DNA of 64,000 nt from Psococerastis gibbosa (lineage: Eukaryota > Arthropoda > Insecta > Psocodea > Psocidae). Position numbers and translations under genes: made by a program. Shown here one piece after another: positions 1 to 9,716 of the stretch. Location of the stretch: contig OZ020485.1 of the NCBI GenBank assembly GCA_963971405.1, positions 44,761,469 to 44,825,468 of the forward strand, given 5' to 3'. Under the pieces are notes generated by a model that was given only the letters and a program-made list of their open reading frames with translations, had not been told where the DNA came from and ran no database searches. The first letter of the stretch is position 1. Each line of letters opens with the position of its first letter.

Positions 1-512
1 CAATGCCAACGACCCCATGGATTTATGACATTATTTTGTATTGTTTCCACATATGCATTTTTGGCCATTGGCAAAATGTATTCAAACAAATGTTTCAAAC
101 TGCTGCAACTTGGTAGTGTGCACAGCAGCGTTGGCAAGGGAACCTGGTGGGACATGATAACGCGCTTAGGCAGTATAAGTCGAGTCCTGGTCACCTCCGA
201 TCTAATCGTGTGACTTTACCATACCATGTTCCCCAAGTGGTTCGCAATCCACTAGAATCAGGAGGTCCACCCTGTTAGTCACCTCCCCTTTCCCCGAGGT
301 GATAGAGTCTGCCCTTAGGGTGCCTCAATATTCGAGTATTCACAATAGATCTTTAAGGTCAAAGTGAGCCAAGCTCAAGTAGCAGCATCGCCCCATTACT
401 AATCTAATCTAGGGCGCCTCAAGTTAACAAACAGACTCACTCCCCCCGCCAGGCTGACAGGGTTGCTTAAAGCAGAAATGCTGAAAGCAGGCGTTAGAAA
501 CAACAGTATAGT
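1..512 (-). repeat. SINE-like composite repeat (families A and B), minus orientation
   Basis: The segment matches, in reverse complement, repeats at 46.9, 51.3 and 62.8 kb: a GGGGGG-containing head, a middle that reads GGTGGACCTCCTGATTATAG in the other copies, and a tail ending near GGTCGTTGG. Positions 1-83 also match family B, seen at 33.3 and 49.2 kb (ATGG, then GGTCGTTGGC, in reverse). It runs off the left edge. Positions 329-411 are a foreign insertion, annotated separately. The open frame at 25-213 lies inside the repeat and is not a gene. Multi-copy status is seen directly; calling it a SINE is inferred from length and dispersal. Confidence 0.7.
329..411 (+). mobile_element. 83-bp 5'-truncated LINE 3' end inserted in SINE A
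   Basis: The insert matches the 3' end of the LINE at 29.53-30.04 kb (minus there), including the AATCTAATCT-type tail. It is flanked by GGGTGCCTCAA (318-328) and GGGCGCCTCAA (412-422), a target duplication with one mismatch. Uninterrupted family A copies at 46.9, 51.3 and 62.8 kb show the empty site. This is a typical severely truncated target-primed insertion. Confidence 0.75.
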
Positions 513-1167
513 TTTTAATAAAACATGATATTAATTTCTTATAGCCTTCCAACAATACAAACGCAATTCCATTGGACGTAATGATGGCATTTTCTTCAAA
601 TATACTGTATTACTGTGTGTTATGGTCCCCAATTCCCCCCCCCCCCCCGCTTACCATTCCAGGCCCCCACTAATGGACTGTTAACTGTGATTAACCAAGG
701 CGCGGAGACAATGTCTTAGATGTGCGCGTCTTCATCTTCTTCATGAATGTTTAAACCAATTAACGCAATTTAATATTACTTGTCGCCCCCCCCCCCTCCC
801 CCATCACCCCCGCCAGCTTTGTTCCGGCATTATCTTCTCACAGATTATTATACACTCGGATTCATCTTGGATTCTTGTTTGTGAATCAGCCACCCCTAAA
901 GTTTGTTTTAAGAAAGGGTTGGCCTCATCTTCGGATTATGAGTCTTTCTCCTCCTGGATGGAAGGGTGTTCCATAATTAGATACAGTTGAAATCCCTCAT
1001 TAGATGTAAAGGAAATTATTGTGGTTCGTGTATTTATTGTTATCAACCCCCCCCCCCCCACCCTTTCCTTGAGAGTTTTTGCTTCGCCGTGGGCGCTAAT
1101 TTAAAACTTAAAAAATTATTTTTCTATCTATAGTAATTGGCACTCATGCACTCCGACATACATCACT
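513..1167. other. Unassigned AT-rich stretch with poly-C tracts
   Basis: No supported gene. It holds C runs of about 12-14 bases near 640, 786 and 1048, and otherwise AT-rich unique-looking sequence. None of the C runs here lies in a MITE whose ends I could find. Confidence 0.5.
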
Positions 1168-1175
1168 CAACTATC

Positions 1176-1374
1176 CAAGGGCGGATTTTAGGGGGGGGGG
1201 TCAGGGGTCTGGACCCCCCCCCCCCAAATTAAATGAACTTACACTAGATAATATGGGTTTACAGTGGGAATTAAAAATAATAATATTTTTTAATGTTAAA
1301 ATCCACTGAATCTGCCCGCTGACCTTCCCCCCCCCCCCTCCCCCCGTCTAAATTGGAGGCAAAATCCGCTCTTG
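1176..1374. mobile_element. hAT-type MITE, perfect 8-bp TSD
   Basis: The left end CAAGGGCGGATTTTA and right end AAAATCCGCTCTTG are inverted repeats. The element is flanked by CAACTATC at 1168-1175 and 1375-1382. An 8-bp duplication and a CA..GGCGGA-type end are hallmarks of the hAT superfamily. Runs of G and C lie just inside both ends. There is no coding capacity. Confidence 0.88.
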
Positions 1375-1862
1375 CAACTATCGTCATTATAGTCGTTATA
1401 GTCACTCCCAGTGAACACGTACCTTAAAACAACAGTCATTGGCTAATGATTTAGTCACGAGCAGTCCGCTCCTATAAATCCTTCCACCACAATTGCACAA
1501 GAGAAATGGCTCTTCGCGGTTGTTAGATGAAAAAGGAATGACGATTCACAGCCCGCAGCCCGCAGGTCTTACACGGTTGACTCCTTCATCAGAAGCCGGC
1601 CATTGTGTTTTGATAGTTATTTCTAATGGCACAAGAGCGCCCCGCTGCGGCACTAAAGGTAAATACCCTTCTACGGCGTGCCTGAATCTCTGTTTGTAGA
1701 TTTTGTTTGTATCTGTTTCAATACAGACCTGCTGAGCGGCCTGAGCCTTTCTATTATTTGACACCGTATTTACACGTGCCACTGTTTTTAGGTTTTATAG
1801 CCTTCTGGGTGGCGCGGTGTTTTTGAATGAACAAAAAACACAGATTTGGGTGTCTCCTTGTC
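1375..1862. other. Unassigned stretch
   Basis: Contains overlapping short open frames on both strands (1493-1699 plus, 1546-1782 minus) without recognisable motifs. The base composition is slightly less AT-rich than the surroundings. I cannot support a gene here. Confidence 0.35.
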
Positions 1863-1983
1863 CATGGCCGTACCCAGGGGGTGGTCCAAGGGGTCTGGAC
1901 CCATCCATTAATTCATTAATAAATTACATAAAAAAATTGTTGCACCCCCCCTCCCCCGAAAACAAAACCTGGGCACGGCCTTG
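1863..1983. mobile_element. hAT-type MITE (CCGTRCCCAGG family), perfect 8-bp TSD
   Basis: The ends CATGGCCGTACCCAGG and CCTGGGCACGGCCTTG are inverted repeats. The duplication TCCTTGTC lies at 1855-1862 and 1984-1991. The 121-bp interior contains GGGTCTGGACCC and a C-rich 3' subterminus. The copy at 7985-8140 belongs to the same family. Confidence 0.88.
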
Positions 1984-1991
1984 TCCTTGTC

Positions 1992-3510
1992 TATAGTATA
2001 CAATACACGCTGTAAACTTTTTATTATTTATTTTTTATTTTAATTATTTTATTTTACATTTAGGCCTATTTATTTATTTGTTTTTATTTGGTAGGTAGTT
2101 GAGATTACGTAATGATGATGAAGGCATAGTATTCGAGATTAGGAGTTCTAATAGTGTCATTGTGAATATAGCCGGAATCAGTCATTAATATTTTTATTAT
2201 TATTGATATTAATTCCATTGAGTAACATTAATTATTATATAAATTAATAATAATAACAATAATAGCAAAAATTACGACATTTTCGGCTTGTTACAGGAGT
2301 TCACAGCTTTTCCTTATTAATTAATTGCAATGTTAACACTGAAAATTCCGGTTATTAACTTTTACTAGCTAAACATTTTGAGAGCCCCCCCCCCCCAATC
2401 AAAATTTAAAAATGTGCGGGATTATGATTGTAGAACCTTAGCTAAGTCATTACCTTCCCTGAGTTTCCCCCCCCCCCCTCCAATATTTCTATTTATTCTC
2501 CAAACTCTACTCCAACGTCAACGACAAGGTGTAGGCTCTTAAAAATTCATGCAATTCTTCTAAATGATTAAATTTTAGTCAAATCACTTGGGATATCACT
2601 ATAATTTAATTCCCTTCCTGCAATTAAAATTTTGGCACCCATTCCTGCTAGATCCACAAATTCAGTTCTTACTGAGCCAAAAATAAAACCACCTGTAAAA
2701 TAGCGGCAATATCAAACATCCGTAAACTTGCTACGCGGTCTTTGCACCCAACAACAATAAAACACAGACTCCATTCACGAAAAAAAAACCAAATTGGCGT
2801 TCAGCATAGATAGGAGATTGTGTCTATTTTTTATAACACAAACGTTGCCGCCATCTTATTGTATTCCGATATTGAACAGAAAATCAGTCGCTACTACTTT
2901 CATGCTTTGTATAACCTAACACGGGTAGCAGTTGATGGTCCCCCATCCAATTACAACCCTAATTGATCCCAACATAGATTTCGCCGCATCGGAGAGTGAC
3001 TGGGCGGATTCTTGCGCTGTTTCGATTGTTTTCGATTGTTCGTTGTATATGAGGACTGTCATCGATAGTCTCGAGTCTCGAATCGATTCGTGTCGAAGCA
3101 GAAAATTACGTGTGCCGAGATGCCGCAGGCATTGCGCCGTCAATTGTCCTTTCTGATGGTTTGGCCACATTTTATGGTTCGTTTGTTTGTGTGGCTGCGT
3201 GTGGCCCTCTGGTGGTATTAGGATACGGTGAAATTCGCAATGCTCTTCGTGGAATGGTTGAAAGCAATTTTCGGAGGGTTCAAGGAAATTTTGGACTTCA
3301 TTAAGACTGTTGGTCTCATCGATTGTTTGGTATTTAATGACAAAATATCTGTTTACGAATTAATGCACAGCAAAGGTTTTTCTTAATGCTCAGGTCGAAA
3401 CCGGTCGGGTTCTAGTAGCCCGTACTGGAGCCTTTGGTTTGCTGTAACCAGGTTTGTCTCGTATTGTAACCTTAGGTTTCACATTGCGCATTTGGTTACA
3501 CCTTTCCTTC
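1992..3510. other. Unassigned AT-rich stretch
   Basis: AT-rich sequence with C runs near 2384 and 2467. Overlapping short frames occupy about 2916-3304 on both strands. They show no recognisable domain, and part of the region has simple duplication (TTTCGATTGT twice near 3020). No gene is supported. Confidence 0.35.
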
Positions 3511-3848
3511 CCAGGCAGTAACTTCGACGAAGAGGTAGCTGCCCTGCTCGCCGCATGTAAAAGGCTGGTCAACTTCCTACCTAGAGCCGTTGTGTTCCTT
3601 GTTGACTCACAGGCAGCGATCACAGCGGCATGCACCAACTCTACTACAGAATGTTTGAGGACGATAGAATGTAGAGGAGTCATAGCTAGTCTAAAATCCT
3701 CAGGATGGACAGTTGCTGTCCAATAGATACTGAGCCCCTTGGGAATAGCCGGAAACAAAAAGGCAGGCCTGCTAGCTAAGATAGCCACAAGTGCAGTGAA
3801 TTTTGCAGTTTCTTTAACGCTAAATAGTGCGAAGCAGGTTATTAACAG

Positions 3849-4233
3849 CGCACTAAGGCGCCCATTCCATCGACCGGCTAGGGCTATTTCCAAAAACAGT
3901 GACGTGGTAGCAGACATTCAAGACTTAGGTTGCGTTTCCACCGACCTCGCATTGCAGAATTGACGGAAATGTATAATTTCCTCTATGCCATAGTTAAAAT
4001 TGATCAATGATCATACAGTAAAATCACAAACAAACTAAAATTAAAAAATGGCGTCATGGGATATGTTAAGTACAAACATTTTAATTGATTTCTATAAAAA
4101 GAAAAATTCTAATTTCCGTCAATGTCATTTGCATTCTGCAATGCGAGGTCGATGGAACGTCACCTAAGTCTTGAATGTCTGCTACCACGTCACCGTTTTT
4201 GGAAATAGCCCTAGCCGGTCAGTGGAATGGGCA
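3849..4233. mobile_element. GGCGCC long-TIR MITE, copy 1, inside the LINE relic
   Basis: About 385 bp whose arms of roughly 150 bp are reverse complements: the left begins GGCGCCCATTCCATCGACCG and the right ends GGTCAGTGGAATGGGCAGC. The centre carries GATCAATGATCATACAG and a GGCGTCATGGGATATG block. It is the same family as copies at 24.86, 32.83 and 50.94 kb. Left flank is CTAA and right flank TTAC, so no clear target duplication. The frame 3390-3917 (minus) is the LINE relic and MITE read backwards and is not a gene. Confidence 0.85.
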
Positions 4234-4289
4234 GCTTACCATAAGATGCAAGAACCCTCTATCAAGCAGCGCAGCAGGACAGCTATGGG

Positions 4290-4608
4290 CAGGGGCGTAA
4301 AGTTGGGGGGGGGGGGGGCACGGTCCAACTTGCCCCCCAGCTTCTTTGGGGGGGGGGGGCTTTGCCCCCCAGCCTTGACCATTGTAAGACGTGGTTCATA
4401 CTTCATGGTCCCTTTTGCAGCAATATGAATATAGGTATCCCTTTTTTAGCTTTGTAAAATCTTCAGCTACTACTTTACAACTATTAAAATGCGTAAAACC
4501 ATACTATTTTGCTCTTATATTTTCAATTTTTCCTAAAATCCTGCCTGATGACGTCATAAGGTCTACTTAGTTTTGCCCCCGCCATCATTCTAAAACTTTA
4601 CGCCTCTG
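4290..4608. mobile_element. hAT-type MITE (GGCGTAAAGTT family), copy 1
   Basis: Ends CAGGGGCGTAAAGTT and AACTTTACGCCTCTG are inverted repeats. Flanks GCTATGGG (4282-4289) and GCCTTGGG (4609-4616) agree at 6 of 8 positions, fitting an aged 8-bp duplication. G runs of about 13 and blocks of CCCCCC lie inside the left end. A second copy in opposite orientation, with a perfect duplication, is at 52749-53043. A truncated piece lies in every unit of the 10.9-17.8 kb array. Confidence 0.82.
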
Positions 4609-4881
4609 GCCTTGGGAAATTTTTGGTAAAAAATTCTTTACCGTATGACCTACCAAGAGCAGCTTTTGTCGCCCCTTTTTCGATGCACTACAGACCACGA
4701 TTACCTGCAGGCTCACCAATGTCCACTCTGCCTTAGCGAACGCATGGATGCTGCCCACCTAACGTGTCAATAGATACAGAGCCCAAGCAATGACTTTACA
4801 TCACTATACTGGCATACTGGCAGGCGTGGCACCAGATGGCGGTGAAGCCCAGAGTGAGCGTTGGATAAAATAAAGTAAAGT

Positions 4882-7049
4882 ATGTACCTACCTTTCCTTA
4901 AGCTCAACTCAGCGCATTTTTCTGTGTCAGCCCCTGAAATAAACCTTATTGTTCGCCAATGTACTTCCGATAAAAAATAAAAATTAATTGAAGAATAAAT
5001 AAAAACTCCTTAAAATGTACCTTATTGCAAAATATACCCGTATAAGAAGCTTGAAGTGCAAACAAACTCCATCCAATTAGCTTCAAATTTTGGTATATTT
5101 TCAACATTTCATAAAGTAAGCGGAAAATTATGAAACCGAAACTGCATAAACCCCACCGCAAAATAGTTGCTGAGTAACGCTACTCGAATTCAAAACAGAA
5201 GGGTTGAAAAGGAAAAAAAATAGATTGTAAAATATTATTTCTTAGATAACATCTGTAAAAGGATCAACCCTTTCTCCATCATGTGACCACACCCTTCCCT
5301 TCAGTAAACTTCCTGTCATCTTAAGTCAAAACAATTCCCAAAAATTCATTACCCCCTCTCCTCTCCTGCTGAAAATAAAGGTCTTTGAAATGGGAGGTGA
5401 TGTTTAAAAATGGCCCCAAGGCAGCCAGCAAGAAGTGAACTTGGCTGACACCCCTCGTATAATAGCCTTAACGTCATTTCAACCTTAAATATGATTCACA
5501 AACGACACAAGGAAAATTTGAATAAGTTCCATCTCTTGTACGAGGGGTGGCGGAATTATTTTCCAGTTTCGTGCCGGTTAAATCGGGTCGTCAAATATAC
5601 TATTTTGAACGTAACCATTGTAGCGTCTGCTTATTCCTTATGCTTTCATATCAAACGCGATAATTTTATATTTATGTCGTACTTTAGACAGGAAAATTGC
5701 TGGAAAGGGCTTGTTAAGAGGCAATCGAACACACCACTAGAAGGTTTTTGTAAAAAGCCAGATATTCCCATAAAATCTCGAGAATGGGCCATAAGTGAGT
5801 AGTAGATGAAGTAGGAGAAATACTCTTCTACGTTTTAACACATAGAAGGTTTACTGGCCCTAAAACCGTTTGGCCACTGTTTTTGAAGGCGTGAAAGAAA
5901 TACAATTATAGGTTAGTTCAAAACCTGTGGTCAAACGGGGTTTATGACGGCTAGGTACATACTGTGTAATTAAAAGTAGGGGAGCATTCCTTTTACTTCT
6001 TCTTCGTCTTCTCATTTATGGCTACATAATCGATGTTTAATGAGACAATTTACTTATGATGCATATCGAATTTTGGTGTTTGATATGTACCTATTTCTAA
6101 GACAATCAGTGAACTTTGTGAAAATTAACATAGTGAAGGTGGAAGTGAAAACAAGGAATTGTACTCTTATGCTTGTTAACTGTAGTATCCAGTTTGAATT
6201 GTGGCGTCAAGGGGAATTTCCCTATTCCGACAGAATAAAGAATTGTGTGCCGTTGTCGGTTCAAGGGTGTGTTCCATTACATACATTGATCTCAATAAGT
6301 TTTTTACATAAAGTATTCTCAATGATTCGACCTCATTTGAATACGTCAGTGGAAAAACAGGAAATGTGCACTTTTGTTCGAAATTGAGATAATGGTGGCA
6401 TTCTGTTCAGTTTTTAATCTAGTTTTAAATCATAAATGTCCTAACAAAACCGGAGAAAAACAATTAAAGATCTGCGCAAATGGTGTGGGAAAAACAGTAT
6501 ACAGGGCTACTTTAAACTTTATATTCGATTTCAGAAAAATCAACCTTTTATCACTTTTCCGGTTTTTCCCCTGACGTCTTCATGTGTCATAGCGCGTGTA
6601 TTAGGACATACAACAATAACACGGAAAAATATGGAAATATAGCTATTTCTAGCACCAACAATGAACTTTATGTTATTAGATATGTTTCTTCACAACAGCT
6701 ACATACATACAACTCAAACCAATAACAATAAAAACCAAGTCATTCGCGGCACTAACAAGAAAATGAAAAATTCATAAAATGTAGATATCAAATAATGGTG
6801 AAGACGAAAGAAAATAACAAGACAAAAAACTGGAAAGTTTATTCAAATTTGAAAAAGAAAATGAGATGTGCAGTAATAACTTTGTATGTAATATTTTTAA
6901 AGAAATATAAATCGTTTTTCCTCAGCGATTTCGCTCGCTGGAAAATCTGCAAGGGAAATAATTTTTGAGAGGCGGGAAAGCTGCAGAAAAAATGTTTTTA
7001 TGTTAACTAGCCAAGCGCGAAATTGGATGCACTAAGCAGCGATTATCTG
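4882..7049. other. Unassigned, gene-poor stretch
   Basis: Mostly unique-looking AT-rich sequence. The longest frames are 5491-5802 (103 codons) and 6040-6387 (115 codons), both plus. They have no recognisable motif and biased low-complexity composition, and I do not call them genes. If one were real, conservation in a relative would be the only visible test. No repeats shared with the rest of the window were noticed between 5300 and 6900. Confidence 0.35.
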
Positions 7050-7590
7050 TCGCTGGGCGGATTATGCTTTAGAAAGGTATAGGCCCTCAAGTGCAACTTG
7101 CAGGTGGATATCTCTTTAGTTTTTCAATAATGTAGATAAAGATAAGATAATTTTTTCTCTTGTACGGTCTATAGTAGAGTCGCTGGGCGGATTATGCTTT
7201 AGAAAAGTATAGGCCCTCAAGTGCTGCTTGCAGGTGATATCTCTTCAGTTTTTCAATAATGTAGACAAAGATAAGAACATGTTTTCTCTTGTACGGTGTA
7301 CAGTAGAGTTGCTGGGCGCATTATCCTTTAGAAAGGTGCAAGGTAGACAAAGGTTGGCTTAGTAATAGAAACAATAAAAAGTCCTTATTTATTTATTTAT
7401 TTATTTATTTATTATGAAGATAAGATAATTTTTTCTCTTGTACGGTCTACAGTAGAGTTGCTGGCTGGATTATCCTATAGAAAGACTTATAACCTTTTAT
7501 AGGCCCTCTTGTGCAACTTGCGAGTATCTCTTTAGTTTTCCCAATAATGTAGGAATAATGTAGGTCCCGTAAAGATAAGATATATTTTCA
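7050..7590. repeat. Minisatellite of about 130-bp units, four copies
   Basis: Units begin with TCGCTGGGCGGATTATGCTT at 7050 and 7180, a variant at about 7310 (GCTGGGCGCATTATCC) and another at about 7460 (GCTGGCTGGATTATCC). Each contains TTTTCTCTTGTACGGT. Spacings are 130, 129-130 and about 150, the last because a SINE tail is inserted (7352-7418). The units differ at many positions, so the array is not recent. Confidence 0.8.
7352..7418 (+). repeat. SINE D tail with TTTA microsatellite, inserted in the minisatellite
   Basis: The segment GTTGGCTTAGTAATAGAAAC followed by AATAAAAAGTCC and about seven TTTA units matches the 3' end of the SINE D copy at 56545-56712. It interrupts the third minisatellite unit. 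Confidence 0.7.
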
Positions 7591-7594
7591 TGAC

Positions 7595-7733
7595 CCTGAG
7601 TAAATTCATATGATAGTAAAATTTTTTTTACAAAAAATTGAATTAAACTTACATCTTCAACAAAAAATTACCTTCTAAACTTACATGCAACTTGTGACCC
7701 CCCTCCCTAAATTTTTTGCTGGATCCGCTCTTG
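7595..7733. mobile_element. hAT-type MITE fragment (GGATCCAC family), left end missing
   Basis: From ATGACCCTGAGTAAATTCAT to GGATCCGCTCTTG this matches the interior and right end of the elements at 41461-41665 and 60081-60247 (shared TTACCTTYTAAACTTACA and CTTGTGACCCCCC). The left TIR is absent, so it is truncated against the minisatellite. Confidence 0.7.
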
Positions 7734-7984
7734 CTTCCGTATCACAGTTCAGTTCTCTACTAACCGGTCAATTCAACCAAACTAAATAAATATCGAATAC
7801 AGATTCGTAAACGTCTCTATCCAGTCTCCGGCAACCCGGACTTTGATCAAAATTCAAAAGGCTAGTCAGGCTCAACTTGGCTTTGATAAGTTCTCATTAC
7901 ACTTCATTTGGCTACCTTTCTTATCCAACCACGCCCAGTATTCACTTGCCCAGTGAGCTGGAACTCGAAAATGTTGAGGTCAAC

Positions 7985-8140
7985 CAAGGCCGTGCCCAGG
8001 GGGGTGGTCCAAGGGGTCCGGACCCCCTCCGAAATAAAAGGGCTTTACACAGTTACACTGAATAGAATGGACTTTCATTAATAAAATACGTAAAAACCAT
8101 TTTGAACCCCCTCCCAAACAAAAACCTGGGCACCGCTTTG
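7985..8140. mobile_element. hAT-type MITE (CCGTGCCCAGG family), copy 2
   Basis: Ends CAAGGCCGTGCCCAGG and CCTGGGCACCGCTTTG. Flanks AGGTCAAC (7977-7984) and AGGTCACC (8141-8148) match at 7 of 8 positions. It is the same family as 1863-1983. Confidence 0.85.
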
Positions 8141-8260
8141 AGGTCACCCTTTCATGTAAGTTAGTATAAGCCTCCAATATAAGTCACAAAGATGCCTGGA
8201 AAGTAGGAGAAGCTGACAAACGACGGGAACCACTTCTGGTAAAAACCATCCCCGGCAACT

Positions 8261-8519
8261 TGCGCCGGGACATCGCTGCGGCAGCGTTCTGAATGGCCAC
8301 AGGACACGACTACCTCCTGAGCCACCTCCACCGAATAGGTATCGCTGATTCCTCTGAATACCCCCTCTGCTTTCAAGGGGAAGGAAACGCCGATCATCTA
8401 TTCAGCTGCAATGGCGTAGAGGTGGAAAACCGAACTATGGCACAGGAGGGAATGGTACAGCTCTACTATGCGGCTCGGCTGTAAAATGGCCTACCAGTCA
8501 AGAACGGGCGTTGGCTAAC
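8261..8519 (+). pseudogene. LINE ORF2 C-terminal zinc-finger remnant
   Basis: The frame from about 8293 reads ATGHDYLLSHLHRIGIADSS, then YPLCFQGEGNADHLFSC. This matches the C-terminal finger of an RNase H-type non-LTR retrotransposon, the same protein region as 4677-4770. A stop follows at 8482, then about 25 bp of 3' untranslated sequence ending GTTGGCTAAC, and then the GAA tract. The retrotransposon is heavily 5'-truncated. Function in the host is not expected. Confidence 0.72.
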
Positions 8520-8747
8520 GAAGAAGAAGAAGAAGAAGAAGAAGAAGAAGAAGAAGAAGAAGAAGAAGAAGAAGAAGAAGAAGATGAAGAAGAAGAAGAA
8601 GATGAAGAAGAAGAAGAAGAAGAAGAAGAAGAAGAAGACGAAGAAGAAGAAGAAGAAGACGAAGAAGAAGACGAAGACGAAGAAGAAGAAGAAGACGAAG
8701 AAGAAGACGAAGACGAAGAAGAAGAAGAAGAAGAAGAAGAAAAAGTC
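8520..8747 (+). repeat. 228-bp GAA/GAC/GAT trinucleotide tract
   Basis: Almost pure GAA with interspersed GAC and GAT, starting directly at the 3' end of a LINE fragment. The family tail is probably a short GAA repeat that expanded. Read in frame it would give poly-Glu/Asp or poly-Lys, which is a composition artefact and not a protein. It is a polypurine/polypyrimidine tract, a sequence type known to form triplex DNA when long. Confidence 0.92.
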
Positions 8748-8779
8748 TAGGCCTATACCAATATAAGTTAGGAATTATT

Positions 8780-8935
8780 AGGAACGAAAAGTATTGTCTA
8801 CTGCATGTAATAGTCTAAGGGAAAATTGAAGGACTGAGGGCCCTCGACAAGAGAAGAACATCTTGGTTCAAAAATTTGAGTCACTGGTTAGGGAAGAGCA
8901 CGATTTCCCTTTCCCAAGCTGCATGAAGGTAAATC
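8780..8935 (+). pseudogene. LINE 3' coding end (GRRRTSWLKNL family), plus orientation
   Basis: Reads GKIEGLRALDKRRTSWFKNL then SHWLGKSTISLSQAA before a stop. This matches the tail seen at 52.3 kb (plus) and 22.2, 25.3, 49.5 and 62.1 kb (minus). It is the C-terminus of an endonuclease/reverse-transcriptase LINE, probably RTE-like; the clade is from memory. Only about 35 codons are present. Confidence 0.6.
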
Positions 8936-9124
8936 AGTTTCAACGATTATTTCGAAAGTAGAGCCCTGCGTTAAAAATAAGGGTATTCACAATGTAGAAA
9001 CGGAAAACTAAGCTAACCACTGCGTTAGCAAACCGTACTTCGGAGTTGGATAAAGTGAGTTAAAGCGCTACTGCGATCGATTAAAAAAATGGAATGTCGG
9101 TTTAGCACATTAACCGTTACACCT

Positions 9125-9235
9125 AAAGCTCTTCTATCTTCCTTTGGATTATTACATGCAGAAGGTGATACTGTTCGTTCGTCATCACATGGCTGAAGTA
9201 TGTTAGTCTCTGTTTCTTGGGGTTTATTAAAGATA
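9125..9235 (-). pseudogene. Short LINE 3' piece, minus orientation
   Basis: CTTCTATCTTCCTTTGGATT followed by ATTACATGCAGAAGG and GTCATCACATGGCTGAAGTA matches, with divergence, the segment at 25.33-25.42 and 62.2-62.5 kb that codes the part just upstream of the GKIEG motif of the LINE on the minus strand. Confidence 0.5.
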
Positions 9236-9292
9236 TTATTTATGTATTATTATTATTTTTTATTTTTATTTTTATTTTTTTTTAAATAAAAC

Positions 9293-9440
9293 GTTAATCG
9301 CATGCAAGCAATTTATTGAATGTATCCGATTGACCTCTTCAGTCGCCTCTATAGGTGTTTAGCTACGACACGTCTCCCATCGCATGGCTTGTAGAGACTC
9401 GCACAAGTACGCAAGCACGCTACCACCTTGCCATCGAAGT
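9293..9440 (-). repeat. SINE C, minus orientation
   Basis: In reverse complement it matches 49.71-49.92 and 62.61-62.79 kb: an ATCGACTTCGATGGCAAGGT head, GTGCGAGTCTC in the middle, and a GAGGTCAATCGGATACATTC tail before GCGATTAA and an A-rich end. The head TGGCAAGGTGGTAGCGTGC resembles a Pol III A box, and CGAGTCTC may be a decayed B box. Confidence 0.75.
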
Positions 9441-9530
9441 CGATTTATTATTATTACTTGTACATTGGCTTCTTTTCTATAAATAGCTTTACTATTACTG
9501 TCACTTTTACTATTAATGTACCATTCTAGC

Positions 9531-9716
9531 CAGGGTCGGATCCAGCCCAATTTGGGCAGGGGATTAGTTGTGGGTCAAAATAGATCAAACATGTGCATGT
9601 AGCATGTGTAGCGATTAAATTGTTGGAGCGTAACAAAACAACTTACAACAGATTTACTAAAAAAAAATGGGGGGCAGCTACCCCCCCCCCCCCACCATCC
9701 TTTTCATCCGCCCATG
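9531..9716. mobile_element. hAT-type MITE (GGATCCAGCCC family)
   Basis: Left end CAGGGTCGGATCCAGCCC, right end TCATCCGCCCATG. Flanks ATTCTAGC (9523-9530) and ATTCTAAC (9717-9724) match at 7 of 8. The interior has the family-specific GGGTCAAAATAGA, GAGCGTAA and ACAGATTTACTAAA blocks, plus a C run of about 14 near the right end. Confidence 0.85.

Larger units (their letters stand above)
3511..4881 (+). pseudogene. Relic LINE ORF2 C-terminus: RNase H then CCHC-type zinc finger, split by two MITEs
   Basis: Positions 3514-3726 read in one frame as an RNase H-like segment: SNFDEEVAALLAACK, then VFLVDSQAAITAA, then a TVAVQ stretch. It continues after a stop as LGIAGNKKAGLLAKIA (3739-3786). These match the RNase H core of RNase H-bearing non-LTR retrotransposons (I/R1/Jockey-like groups), where the family has DSQAA and GNEKAD-like motifs; here the last is NKKAG. 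After two MITE insertions (about 3850-4234 and 4290-4608), about 4677-4770 reads TTDHDYLQAHQCPLCLSER then MDAAHL, the C-terminal cysteine/histidine finger, followed by a stop. The tail near 4866 is AT-rich (ATAAAGTAAAGT). It is clearly dead: internal stop, frame changes and insertions. Element clade is uncertain. Confidence 0.7.

Noticed and set aside
3390-3917. 175-codon minus-strand gene
   Set aside because: It is the antisense of a LINE RNase H remnant plus the arm of a MITE; the plus strand carries the recognisable motifs.
5491-6387. Two plus-strand frames of 103 and 115 codons
   Set aside because: No domain, no splice support, and such lengths are expected by chance in 64 kb. Kept only as unassigned DNA.
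8511-8766. Poly-Glu/Asp or poly-Lys protein
   Set aside because: A translation of a pure trinucleotide repeat; open in several frames simply because GAA, AAG and AGA are not stops.
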